The position numbers were made by a program, and so were the translations under genes. A DNA stretch of 64,000 nucleotides, taken from NCBI GenBank assembly GCA_934793215.1, contig CAKVOP010000001.1, positions 124,001-188,000 on the forward strand, read 5' to 3'. The DNA is from an uncultured Clostridia bacterium (GTDB lineage: Bacteria; Bacillota; Clostridia; Christensenellales; UBA1242). The notes under the pieces were generated by a model. It saw only the letters and a program-made list of their open reading frames with translations. It was not told where the DNA came from and ran no database searches. This document shows positions 34,431 to 42,058 of the stretch, one piece after another (the stretch's first letter is position 1; every line of letters begins with the position of its first letter).

Positions 34431-35684
34431 ATGATAAAACGAAATGTTTTTACTTTTAAATGCAAATCTAGACGAGCAAACAACGACTGCTTTTGCACAA
34501 ATTTTGGTAGAAATGATGGCTTAATTATGTCGCAAACTTTTAAAGATGCAAGCATGGTAAACTTATATAATAAAAATATTTATCCTGCATATCTAAAGGG
34601 GGCTACTGGAGCCACCGGGAATACTGGTGCGACGGGGCCAGCTGGTGGCGGAGAAATTATTGCAGGGCAAACAGTGACCATTGAGCCTGGCGAAGATGCT
34701 ATGGTTACGGCAACTCACCAAGGTGATAAAACTTACCTTAACTTTTTTATTCCAAAAGGGAGTAATGGCTACAGCGAAAAAGTGAAAGTCGGATTTGTCG
34801 TGACGGCAGAACCGGAAGATGGAGCACTTGTGACGGATAGAATCATAGATGAAATGCATTATCTAGATTTTCAAATTCCTCGTGGCGATACTGGCGCAAG
34901 AGGGGAGCAGGGAATGCAAGGTGAAAGGGGAGAACAAGGTATTAAAGGCGATACTGGTCCCCAAGGTGAACGCGGTCCACAAGGAGAGCAAGGTGAGCGT
35001 GGTGAAGCGGGGACTCAAGGCGAACAAGGTTTTCCCGGAGAAAGAGGCCAAAAAGGGGAAAAGGGCGACAAGGGAGATCCTGGAGAAAGAGGTCCGCAAG
35101 GATTGCAAGGAGAGGTTGGTCCGCAAGGTGTACAGGGGCAACCTGGTGAGAGGGGGCCCGCAGGGCCAACGGGACCGACAGGTGCAGTTGAAACAATAGG
35201 CGCGATGATTGTTTCATATACTGACCCTCAAACATTTTCAGTTGATGGTCAAGAGATTGCGTCTAACGCAAGGTTGCCATTAAGTCGTCTTGAACTCAAC
35301 CACGGCTCTGCTGTTACGCTTGATAACGCAAACAATACACTAAAATTCACCAAAACGGGAGTTTACAAATTTACATTTTCAATCAATGCTTATGTAAAGA
35401 AAACTGGTGCCGATTTTAGCCATGAAACCGATTTTGTGGCAGTAGCATTCCGTGCGGTAGGAACGGACGATGTGTATGGAGCGGTCAATAGTTGGAGTAA
35501 TAGTGAGACCGCATCTAACATGTTTGGTCAAGGCATGTTGACGGTGGCGGATACCGAGAAAGAATATGAACTTGTAAATGTTCAAAAAAAGAGTATATAT
35601 ATTGTTGGGGCAAACATTACGCAAACCTTATCAAACTCATATTTTGCTGTGCCTATGGTATCGCTGGTGATAACTAAATTGTAA
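34431..35684 (+). CDS. Collagen-like protein with C-terminal globular domain (BclA-type architecture)
   Basis: The 417-residue product has a short collagen stretch (about residues 57-74, GATGATGNTGATGPAGGG), a small intervening domain with IPKGS and IPRGD ends, then about 33 uninterrupted G-X-Y triplets (residues 152-250). The C-terminal 165 residues form a beta-rich domain like the C1q/TNF-like heads of bacterial collagens such as BclA. There is no signal peptide or anchor. In spore formers such proteins make exosporium hair-like filaments. It follows the DUF11 and Cys-rich genes in the same direction. GAGG at 34422 precedes the ATG. Confidence 0.88.
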   Translation: MIKRNVFTFKCKSRRANNDCFCTNFGRNDGLIMSQTFKDASMVNLYNKNIYPAYLKGATGATGNTGATGPAGGGEIIAGQTVTIEPGEDAMVTATHQGDKTYLNFFIPKGSNGYSEKVKVGFVVTAEPEDGALVTDRIIDEMHYLDFQIPRGDTGARGEQGMQGERGEQGIKGDTGPQGERGPQGEQGERGEAGTQGEQGFPGERGQKGEKGDKGDPGERGPQGLQGEVGPQGVQGQPGERGPAGPTGPTGAVETIGAMIVSYTDPQTFSVDGQEIASNARLPLSRLELNHGSAVTLDNANNTLKFTKTGVYKFTFSINAYVKKTGADFSHETDFVAVAFRAVGTDDVYGAVNSWSNSETASNMFGQGMLTVADTEKEYELVNVQKKSIYIVGANITQTLSNSYFAVPMVSLVITKL

Positions 35685-35798
35685 TCAAGATATAAAATAA
35701 AACATGTTAAAGCAAAGAGGCTTTTTCAACAAAATCAATTTATCGAGTTGCTATGCTCGATGAAACAAAGATACTTGCTAGATTTAATAAATATAGAT

Positions 35799-35828
35799 AA
35801 AAAATCGCCACAAATTGTGACGATTTTT
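35799..35828. terminator. Bidirectional terminator between convergent genes
   Basis: AAAAATCGCCACAA and TTGTGACGATTTTTT pair with one mismatch. A-run and T-run flank it. Confidence 0.88.
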
Positions 35829-35834
35829 TATTTT

Positions 35835-36614
35835 TTATTGTTCTATATATTTCTTATTGAATTTTCTTCTTCTCATATACAGTATATACAATATGGTAGA
35901 AATAATATTGATTGGTATCATAATGTAGATAACTATTTGCCAAGGGTCAAAAACCTCTTTTTGAGTGTAGATGTTGAGGTCAAGTTGAACAATGGTATTT
36001 TCGTAGTTGTCCTTGTCTTCGCCTTCGTATTGTGCATCAACTCTTTGAACTCCATTTTTGAGTGTGGTGCTAGGTACAACCCAAACCCAATCGGCGGGGA
36101 GAATAACATCAGCAAGTGATTTTGCGTTCTTTTTAATTTTTACTTGGTTTCCATCAAGAGTTGGAATCTTTTGTTTTAAAATTGTCATTTGGTATGAGCT
36201 TATCTTTTCGTTATAGTCGTCATGCGATAGTTTGTAATATACAGTATAGGTTTGTGCATAGTCCACAAAGTTCTCTTTAATTTCATCTTCGGTGTAGAAA
36301 TTTTCGTTGTCACGAGAATAAGTCACTTTTACTGCATCAGCTATGAGAGGGTCGTTATAACTCACTTTATAAACTTGACCATGCTTATTGTATTTAAGCG
36401 GAGTTGTGTCGATTTCAATTTTTTCCTCGTCAAAATCAAGTTTTTCAGTGTTGTCTAGAAGAGAGCATTGAGTTACGTCTTGTGTCGCACTTGAGTGAGA
36501 ATTTGAGTTTAGGTGTGTAATAGTCGCGAAACTAGGCATGCAAAAGACTGCAACACTTAATAAAGCAAATAGCAGAAAAGACAAACTTATAGTTTTAGAT
36601 TTGGTAAATTGCAC
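35835..36614 (-). CDS. Secreted protein with C-terminal membrane anchor, unknown
   Basis: A protein of about 259 residues with an N-terminal signal peptide (LSFLLFALLSVAVFCMPSFA), a beta-rich middle resembling MBG/Ig-like modules (YNDPLIADAVKVTYS, ADWVWVVPSTTLKNGVQRV), then a membrane helix (IVIYIMIPINIISTILYILYM) and the basic tail RRRKFNKKYIEQ. The end layout matches the large surface protein at 12418. GTG 36614 is chosen because AAGGAG lies 8 nt before it. Confidence 0.7.
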   Translation of the reverse strand: MQFTKSKTISLSFLLFALLSVAVFCMPSFATITHLNSNSHSSATQDVTQCSLLDNTEKLDFDEEKIEIDTTPLKYNKHGQVYKVSYNDPLIADAVKVTYSRDNENFYTEDEIKENFVDYAQTYTVYYKLSHDDYNEKISSYQMTILKQKIPTLDGNQVKIKKNAKSLADVILPADWVWVVPSTTLKNGVQRVDAQYEGEDKDNYENTIVQLDLNIYTQKEVFDPWQIVIYIMIPINIISTILYILYMRRRKFNKKYIEQ

Positions 36615-36879
36615 GTTTATCACTCCTTATTAGTTTTTATGGCAGAGCCCATTTCATTTTTAGTATAGCATTAATTATCAAAAATTAAAAACAAAAAAGA
36701 AAATTTGTTTTAAAAATCGAAAATTTTATATTAAAGGCTTTGAAAAATTCCCAAATATAAGAAATAAATCGAAAATTTATTCGTTTTTGTCAAAAAATAA
36801 TCAATTTTTTAAAGAAATCTAATCAAATTATATTATTAAATTATTTTTTTTAAACTAAATCCAAAAAGTTGCGATTTTG
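36615..36879. other. AT-rich intergenic stretch
   Basis: About 265 bp of very AT-rich sequence between divergent genes; it must hold the leftward promoter. No gene or RNA is seen. Confidence 0.5.
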
Positions 36880-36908
36880 TTGACAATATTTGCGTAAAAT
36901 GATAATAT
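36880..36908 (+). promoter_or_regulatory. Promoter of the SPFH/zinc-ribbon operon
   Basis: TTGACA (36880-36885) with TAATAT (36903-36908) at 17-bp spacing. Confidence 0.75.
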
Positions 36909-36926
36909 TTAATCAGGAGGAAAAGT

Positions 36927-37988
36927 ATGGGACTTTTTAATTTTGTAAAAAAACAATTGCTTTCTGTCATTGAATGGAATGACAATTCAAAGGACACCCT
37001 TGTTTATAGATTTAAACTCGAAAAACGAGAAGAAATCATGAATAGTTCGACATTGGTTGTTCGCCCATCACAAGTGGCTTTATTTGTTCACAAAGGTCAA
37101 GTTTGTGATGTTTTTGCACCGGGGACATATAAACTTGCAACAGAGAATATTCCAATTCTTACCAAGATTTTGTCGCTCCCAACAGGGTTTAATAGTCCAA
37201 TTAAAGCTGAGGTTTATTTTATAAACACAAAGCAAATGACTGGCATTAAATGGGGCACACAAAATCCAATTATGATGCGCGATAACGATTTTGGGAATGT
37301 TAGAATTCGTGCGTATGGTGTATATAGTTACAAAGTAAACGATCCTAAAAAGTTTATGGAAGAAATGTTTGGTACAAACGAACTTTACACAACTGCTGAT
37401 GTGGGCGCTCAAATGAAATCAGTGCTTTTGCAAGGATTTGCTGATGCTCTTGGTGAAGGCAAGTTTAATGCTCTTGACTTGGCTGCAAACTATAAAGAAC
37501 TTGGAAGCATGATTGTTGAGAAGAACTCAGACGAGTTTGCAAGATTTGGACTTAAACTTTGCTCTGTTGTTATTGAAAACATTTCTCTTCCAGAAGAGGT
37601 AGAAAAGGCACTTGACGAACGCACAAAAGTTGGTGTTATGGAAGACAAAGTTGGCACTTATACTCAACTTCAAGCCGCACAAGCACTCCGCGATGCAGCT
37701 CAAAATACAAGCGGTGGAAATCTCGCTGGTCTTGGCGTAGGCCTTGGTGCTGGCGTGGGCATCGGGAATGTTTTTGCTGACGCACTTGCTTCTGCAAAAG
37801 ATAAGCCAAAAGAGAGTGGGAAACAAGGCACAAAAGAGTGTCCAGTTTGTCACGCTTCAATGCGTGCGACAGCAAAGTTCTGCCCAGAATGCGGAAACAA
37901 AATGGCAACTACAAAGCATTGTCCAAACTGCGGAAGCGAAGTTAAGTCTACAGCAAAATTCTGCCCAGAATGTGGTGAAAAATTATAA
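36927..37988 (+). CDS. SPFH-domain protein with C-terminal double zinc ribbon (YdjI-like)
   Basis: The 353-residue product has an SPFH domain of the YdjI / virion-core-like type (residues about 30-240: VVRPSQVALFVHKGQVCDVF, EVYFINTKQMTGIKWGTQNP, RIRAYGVYSYKV), a Gly-rich linker, and two zinc ribbons at the C terminus (CPVCHASMRATAKFCPECG, CPNCGSEVKSTAKFCPECG). In Bacillus, YdjI with YdjG anchors PspA at the membrane during envelope stress. Here the next gene is YdjG-like, but no pspA lies in the window. AGGAGGAAAAGT precedes the ATG. Confidence 0.85.
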   Translation: MGLFNFVKKQLLSVIEWNDNSKDTLVYRFKLEKREEIMNSSTLVVRPSQVALFVHKGQVCDVFAPGTYKLATENIPILTKILSLPTGFNSPIKAEVYFINTKQMTGIKWGTQNPIMMRDNDFGNVRIRAYGVYSYKVNDPKKFMEEMFGTNELYTTADVGAQMKSVLLQGFADALGEGKFNALDLAANYKELGSMIVEKNSDEFARFGLKLCSVVIENISLPEEVEKALDERTKVGVMEDKVGTYTQLQAAQALRDAAQNTSGGNLAGLGVGLGAGVGIGNVFADALASAKDKPKESGKQGTKECPVCHASMRATAKFCPECGNKMATTKHCPNCGSEVKSTAKFCPECGEKL

Positions 37989-39046
37989 TGGCGACTGCTA
38001 AAAAGAAAGTGTCATCAAAGTGCCCAGGTTGTGGTGGAAACCTTTTGTTCTCGCCCAATAGTCAAGATTTGGTGTGTGAAAAATGCTTGGCACATGTTGG
38101 AATTGAAAAAAATAATGATATTCCGCTTCATGTTTACCAAATAGGCAAAAATTCAAAAGATAATAGTGATTGGCAAGCGATTGGACGCTCGTTTAGATGT
38201 AAATCTTGTGGTGGTCAAGTATCATTGTCTGGACTAGAAATCACTAAAATTTGTCCATATTGTGGAAGCACATATGTGAGTGAAGTAGAGTCCTTGCCTG
38301 GATTAAAACCAGATTGTGTTATTCCATTCGCTTTTGATAAATCTGTCGCATTGCAAACGTTTAAGGAAAAAGCGAAAAAAAAGAAATTCTTGCCGGGGAC
38401 ATTTAAAAAATCTTTACCAGAAAGCAAGATATATGGGTTGTATATTCCATGTTTTTCGTTTGATGCTGATGCATATTCAACCTATAAGGGTGTTCTTGAA
38501 GAAAATTACACTACGACAGATAGAGAAGGAAAAACTATTGTTGAAACTAGACCTTTTCCAATTTCTGGGTCAGTAAATCTTAATCTTAAAAATGTAGTAA
38601 TTGAAGCAAGCCAAAAAATGACGCAATCAGAACTTGGCTCAATACTACCTTATAGGCATAACGAAGCGTATAAATTTGATGAAGGTTTTTTGAGAGGATT
38701 TTATGTGGAACATTACAGCGATTCTCTTGATGAAAGTCATGATAAGGCTCGAAATGTTATGAATAGCGAAATTAGGCGCAATATTTTGTCTCAATATCAT
38801 TATGATAGAGTTCGCTATCTTGACATTGATTCAAATTATTCAAACGAGCATTATCTTTACAAACTTTTGCCAGTATACAAGTTTGAATACACCTACAAAA
38901 AGAAAAAGTATCTCACATGCATGAATGGTCAAACGGGAGAACTACAAAACAACATGCCAAAAAGCGGTTGGAAAATTTTTGGTCTAGTATTGGGAATTCT
39001 TGTGCCAATTATACTTTTCGTACTTTTGTTTATATTTATAAATTAA
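37988..39046 (+). CDS. Zinc-ribbon protein with C-terminal membrane helix (YdjG-like)
   Basis: A 352-residue product starting with two zinc ribbons (KCPGCGGNLLFSPNSQDLVC at the N terminus, FRCKSCGG with KICPYCGSTY around 60-95), then a soluble domain (YIPCFSFDADAYSTYKG, VEHYSDSLDESHDKARNVM, LYKLLPVYKFEYTYKKKKY) and one membrane helix at the end (IFGLVLGILVPIILFVLLFIF). It resembles YdjG in layout. Its start overlaps the SPFH gene stop (TAATG), so the two are translationally coupled and probably form one membrane complex. Confidence 0.8.
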   Translation: MATAKKKVSSKCPGCGGNLLFSPNSQDLVCEKCLAHVGIEKNNDIPLHVYQIGKNSKDNSDWQAIGRSFRCKSCGGQVSLSGLEITKICPYCGSTYVSEVESLPGLKPDCVIPFAFDKSVALQTFKEKAKKKKFLPGTFKKSLPESKIYGLYIPCFSFDADAYSTYKGVLEENYTTTDREGKTIVETRPFPISGSVNLNLKNVVIEASQKMTQSELGSILPYRHNEAYKFDEGFLRGFYVEHYSDSLDESHDKARNVMNSEIRRNILSQYHYDRVRYLDIDSNYSNEHYLYKLLPVYKFEYTYKKKKYLTCMNGQTGELQNNMPKSGWKIFGLVLGILVPIILFVLLFIFIN

Positions 39047-39064
39047 TTTTTAAAAGGAGAAAAA

Positions 39065-39517
39065 ATGAATAGAATTGAAAGAAATAAAAAAGCCCTTATT
39101 GGTTTGTCTATTGGAATCATTGTGTTAGGCGTTATTTTCCAAGCCGTAGGTATCATGCTTACAGTGTTTGGTGGTAGAGGGCTTGCTCAATCAGGTGCAA
39201 AGGCAGGGGCGATAGTCGAACTAGTTTTTGGTATCATAATGATTTTGCTTGGTCTTGTCGGTGTTTGCTTTGGAATTGTTACGACATGGACAGGAAGTGC
39301 ACTAAAAGCAATACAAGGTTCTATTGCCGAAGATAACCTTGGGAAAGGCACAGTTAATATGCACAAATGTCAAATTTGTGGGGCGGAAATTTTAGGTGAT
39401 GAAACTTTTTGCCCAGTTTGCGGAAATAGTTTGACAGGGGAAAAGACTTGTCCAAATTGTGGAGCCGAGGTTGGAGATCACGATAGAAATTGCACAAAGT
39501 GTGGTAAAGAACTGTAA
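39065..39517 (+). CDS. Two-helix membrane protein with C-terminal zinc ribbons
   Basis: A 150-residue product with two membrane helices (about 12-38 and 52-78) and two C-terminal zinc ribbons (CQICGAEILGDETFCPVCG, CPNCGAEVGDHDRNCTKCG). AAAAGGAG precedes the ATG and the gene is 18 bp after the YdjG-like gene. The shared zinc-ribbon design suggests it works with the two upstream proteins, as YdjH might in Bacillus, but I cannot confirm homology. Confidence 0.72.
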   Translation: MNRIERNKKALIGLSIGIIVLGVIFQAVGIMLTVFGGRGLAQSGAKAGAIVELVFGIIMILLGLVGVCFGIVTTWTGSALKAIQGSIAEDNLGKGTVNMHKCQICGAEILGDETFCPVCGNSLTGEKTCPNCGAEVGDHDRNCTKCGKEL

Positions 39518-39588
39518 TCTGTATATGGGCTTGGTAGACTATTCTGGCTAGTAAACCGTAATAAGTAAACAAATTAGATTATATAAGA

Positions 39589-39640
39589 TAAGGCTATGAT
39601 TTTTGATGATAATTTTTATCAAAGAGGCCTTATTTTTTTT
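39589..39640 (+). terminator. Terminator of the SPFH/zinc-ribbon operon
   Basis: ATAAGGC (39587-39593 region) pairs with GCCTTAT (39626-39632), followed by T8. The loop is long and contains a smaller hairpin. Confidence 0.7.
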
Positions 39641-39648
39641 GCTTAATA

Positions 39649-39678
39649 TTGACAATGTGTAACTTTATGTGATAAAAT
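39649..39678 (+). promoter_or_regulatory. Promoter of the 39701 gene
   Basis: TTGACA (39649-39654), 18-bp spacer, TAAAAT (39673-39678). Confidence 0.72.
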
Positions 39679-39700
39679 AGCCAAGCATTTTGGAGGCTAA

Positions 39701-40282
39701 ATGATAAAAAATAATAAACCTATTACAGCAAATGAAAAAATGAATGTCGAGCACGAAGTTTTTATTTCTACCAGAGAGGGGAGAGTTTGTTTTGAAGAAA
39801 TTACCCACAAGAAAGTTAAAGACAAGATTACAAATAAAAACTACTTGGTCTCTTATGGTAAACTTATCGGTGATAATGAAAGTGTTTGCATGATTATTGA
39901 GCAAGGGAAAGAACCATTATTTTTTGGTCAAATGCATGGATACTTACATGGGGATATATTTATCAAGATTGAAAACAAAAAACTATTCATGGGAATATAT
40001 GAAAATTCGCTTGAACAATACTTTGATTTCCGTAGAAAAGGAGAGAAGTATTTGCCAATGCAAGCCGTTCTTATGCTCAATCTTTCGACTGGCGAAAGAG
40101 ATGGATATGTAAAAGAAAATTTAAGAGCAATAACATATTGGGACATGTCCAGCCAAGCAACCAAGGACAAAACAGCACGCTATTTATATCGCTCAACCGA
40201 AAAAGCATTTAATGAATTAAATGAAGAAATTTTTAAATTAAAGAAAAAAGAAATTGCAAATAGGCATGTTGAAAGACAATAA
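39701..40282 (+). CDS. Hypothetical protein, 193 residues
   Basis: No family recognised. The protein is soluble and charged, with a beta-rich N-terminal two thirds and a helical C terminus. A promoter, TTTGGAGG before the ATG, and a terminator all fit a single real gene. No neighbour suggests a role. Confidence 0.68.
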   Translation: MIKNNKPITANEKMNVEHEVFISTREGRVCFEEITHKKVKDKITNKNYLVSYGKLIGDNESVCMIIEQGKEPLFFGQMHGYLHGDIFIKIENKKLFMGIYENSLEQYFDFRRKGEKYLPMQAVLMLNLSTGERDGYVKENLRAITYWDMSSQATKDKTARYLYRSTEKAFNELNEEIFKLKKKEIANRHVERQ

Positions 40283-40300
40283 TACTACTATTTAAAAGTT

Positions 40301-40341
40301 AAAAAAAGACATATGTTGGTTTATCGATATATGTCTTTTTT
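40301..40341. terminator. Terminator between convergent genes
   Basis: AAAAAGACATAT pairs with ATATGTCTTTTT, with A-run and T-run on either side. Confidence 0.88.
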
Positions 40342-40405
40342 ATTACTTATTCAAATATAATTTTTGCATTTTATCAAGTTGATTTAGAATGAAATTCGAT
40401 ATTTA

Positions 40406-41173
40406 TTAATCTTGTGAAGCTTCGCTTTTGAGAGGTTCGCTTTCGTTATCAGTGGTTAATGTTTTTTCAAGCGTTTCATTATTTTGAATGCCGTTATTTT
40501 CATATTCAACGTTTGAATTGTTTTTGCTTTCTTCTACAACAATTAAATGCTTTTGATTTTTATCTGCCTTGTCTTTTGGCTTTTTAGCAGTTTTCTTATC
40601 TTTATTTGAATGGAATAAACTTAAAAACTTTGCAAATCGCATAATGATTGCTTCTGCATGATCCATTGAGTAGCGTTTCATAAAGGCCTTTCCAGAAATG
40701 GTTATGGCTGCTATAACTGCCGATACAAGCGAGGCAATCACGATTCCCCAAAATCCAGTTATTTTGTTTGTGATAATTGCACTTGTAACGGTTGCTCCTG
40801 CCGCACCCGAAAGAATACCGCATACATCACCAACAATATCACCAAATATACTTGCGACCCTATCAGCATTTTTTTTCAGTTTTATAGCGTCTTTTGCACC
40901 TCGCACCTTTTTAGACGCCATTGCCCTGAAAGGTTTCATGTCACAAGCGGTGATCGCAACGCTTAACATATCTGCTACTATTGCTATAAAAACGAAAACA
41001 AGTATCACAACTATTGACACAGCGATTCCTGCACTTGATAAAGATATTTCGCTTAATACACCAAAGCACATGCAGATTGCAAATGAGATTGCAAGCACTG
41101 CCAGTGGCCACCTAATTGCAGAATGATTTTTGACTTTTCCCTTTACTTTCTTTTTCCTCGGGCTGGGGTTCAT
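40406..41173 (-). CDS. oapA: CorB/DUF21-like integral membrane protein, probable OapA (OLE RNA partner)
   Basis: A 255-residue product. Four hydrophobic segments lie in the first two thirds (about 22-45, 48-70, 120-137 and 143-160), with the conserved linker DMKPFRAMASKKVRGAKDAI between segments 2 and 3, then a charged tail of about 75 residues. Proteins of this type are often labelled Mg2+/Co2+ transporter CorB and resemble the DUF21 membrane part of CNNM proteins, without CBS domains. OapA, which holds OLE RNA at the membrane, is of this kind, and a roughly 584-nt structured RNA is encoded just upstream on the same strand. The start at 41173 is set by AAAGGAGC upstream; a longer frame to 41203 would run into the leader hairpin. 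Confidence 0.65.
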   Translation of the reverse strand: MNPSPRKKKVKGKVKNHSAIRWPLAVLAISFAICMCFGVLSEISLSSAGIAVSIVVILVFVFIAIVADMLSVAITACDMKPFRAMASKKVRGAKDAIKLKKNADRVASIFGDIVGDVCGILSGAAGATVTSAIITNKITGFWGIVIASLVSAVIAAITISGKAFMKRYSMDHAEAIIMRFAKFLSLFHSNKDKKTAKKPKDKADKNQKHLIVVEESKNNSNVEYENNGIQNNETLEKTLTTDNESEPLKSEASQD

Positions 41174-41191
41174 GTAAGATGCTCCTTTTAG

Positions 41192-41234
41192 GGGAGTTTC
41201 CATTCAAATAACCAGTGCTTGAATGGAAACTCCC
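41192..41234 (-). promoter_or_regulatory. Strong 16-bp hairpin in the oapA leader
   Basis: GGGAGTTTCCATTCAA (41192-41207) and TTGAATGGAAACTCCC (41219-41234) pair perfectly around an 11-nt loop, ending just before the ribosome binding site. A weaker hairpin ATTTCGC/GCGAAAT lies just upstream (41262-41286). No T-run, so translational control is more likely than termination. Confidence 0.75.
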
Positions 41235-41300
41235 GCTTTAAATTTATATGAATTTCAAAGAATTTCGCGTTACTTTTATGCGAAATGTACTTATAGATAT

Positions 41301-41329
41301 ATATTAGCACATTTTTACCAAAATTTCAA
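41301..41329 (-). promoter_or_regulatory. Promoter of oapA
   Basis: Minus-strand TTGAAA (41329-41324), 17-bp spacer and TAATAT (41306-41301) with an extended -10 TGC. It lies just past the terminator of the upstream RNA gene, so oapA has its own promoter. Confidence 0.78.
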
Positions 41330-41342
41330 GAATTTGTGGAAC

Positions 41343-41926
41343 AAAAAAGAGTCCCTGATGAGACTCTTTTGAAGACAGCATTATAAGTAAACCTTGTGTC
41401 ATAGGTTCGGTCGGATTTCCCGTCTTCGCACTGTTCGTCACCGAAGCCAGCAGTTTCCTTTTAAGCGAGGAGCAACACCGAATCGCCACTCAGCACACAC
41501 TATAATCCCTATAATGCCTGCAAATGCAACAGTCTAGAAGTTTTCCTTAACACCAATCTATGTTATTCCCTTGTTTTGCAATTATAGTTTCAAAGGCAAG
41601 GCGAGATTTGTTCTCGCGCGCGAATAAACCTCGATGAAACCTTATCCCCATATAATCACGCAAAGTAGGCTACGCTGCACACGACTTTTACCGCAATGCA
41701 GGTTCTCCTGGAGAGTGGAAAAATAAATTTTGCACCCTATCAGGTCTCCACGAAAATTGGGGCATCTGCTATATGCCGTTATAGCTCGCCCAATAATCTT
41801 AACTCCCAGCACCAGCCCCAGTTTGGGCAACCAAAGCAAGCACCAGAAACTTCACAGATATGCCAATCGACGCCATAAAATTTCGTCTTCCTAACATGAC
41901 AAGATGACTAGAATACTGCATCTTCT
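41343..41926 (-). ncRNA. ole: Large structured RNA, about 584 nt; probable OLE RNA
   Basis: A near-ideal promoter and an intrinsic terminator (AAAAGAGTC/GACTCTTTT, 41345-41370, with T-run) enclose about 584 nt with no credible coding frame. The region is much GC-richer than the intergenic DNA around it and full of local complementarities, for example GAAGATG with CATCTT at the 5' end. Length, a membrane-protein gene of CorB/DUF21 type directly downstream on the same strand, and a Clostridia-like host all fit OLE RNA with oapA. I could not check the OLE consensus. RNase P RNA and tmRNA were considered and their signatures are absent. ROOL, another large RNA of similar size, is the main alternative. 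Confidence 0.65.
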
Positions 41927-41932
41927 ATATAA

Positions 41933-41961
41933 ATTATAGCATATCCATTTAAAAAATTCAA
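41933..41961 (-). promoter_or_regulatory. Promoter of the large RNA
   Basis: Minus-strand TTGAAT (41961-41956), exactly 17 bp, TATAAT (41938-41933) with an extended -10 TGC. Predicted start near 41926. Confidence 0.88.
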
Positions 41962-42058
41962 GTGTGGTAAATAAAGTTGATAAAAATCATAAAATTTTTA
42001 AAAAAACTATTGAATAAATCTTTCTAATATATTAAACTAAAACTACAAAAGAGGTATT

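Noticed and set aside
41642..41878. Short open frames inside the large RNA (41642-41839 minus, 41696-41878 plus)
   Set aside because: No ribosome binding sites, cysteine/tryptophan-rich random composition, and they lie inside a promoter-to-terminator unit that looks structured.
41343..41926. RNase P RNA or tmRNA at the large RNA locus
   Set aside because: The GAGGAAAGTCC and ACAGAAA signatures of RNase P RNA and the GGTTTCGACAGG and tag-coding segments of tmRNA were not found; the neighbour gene also does not suit either.
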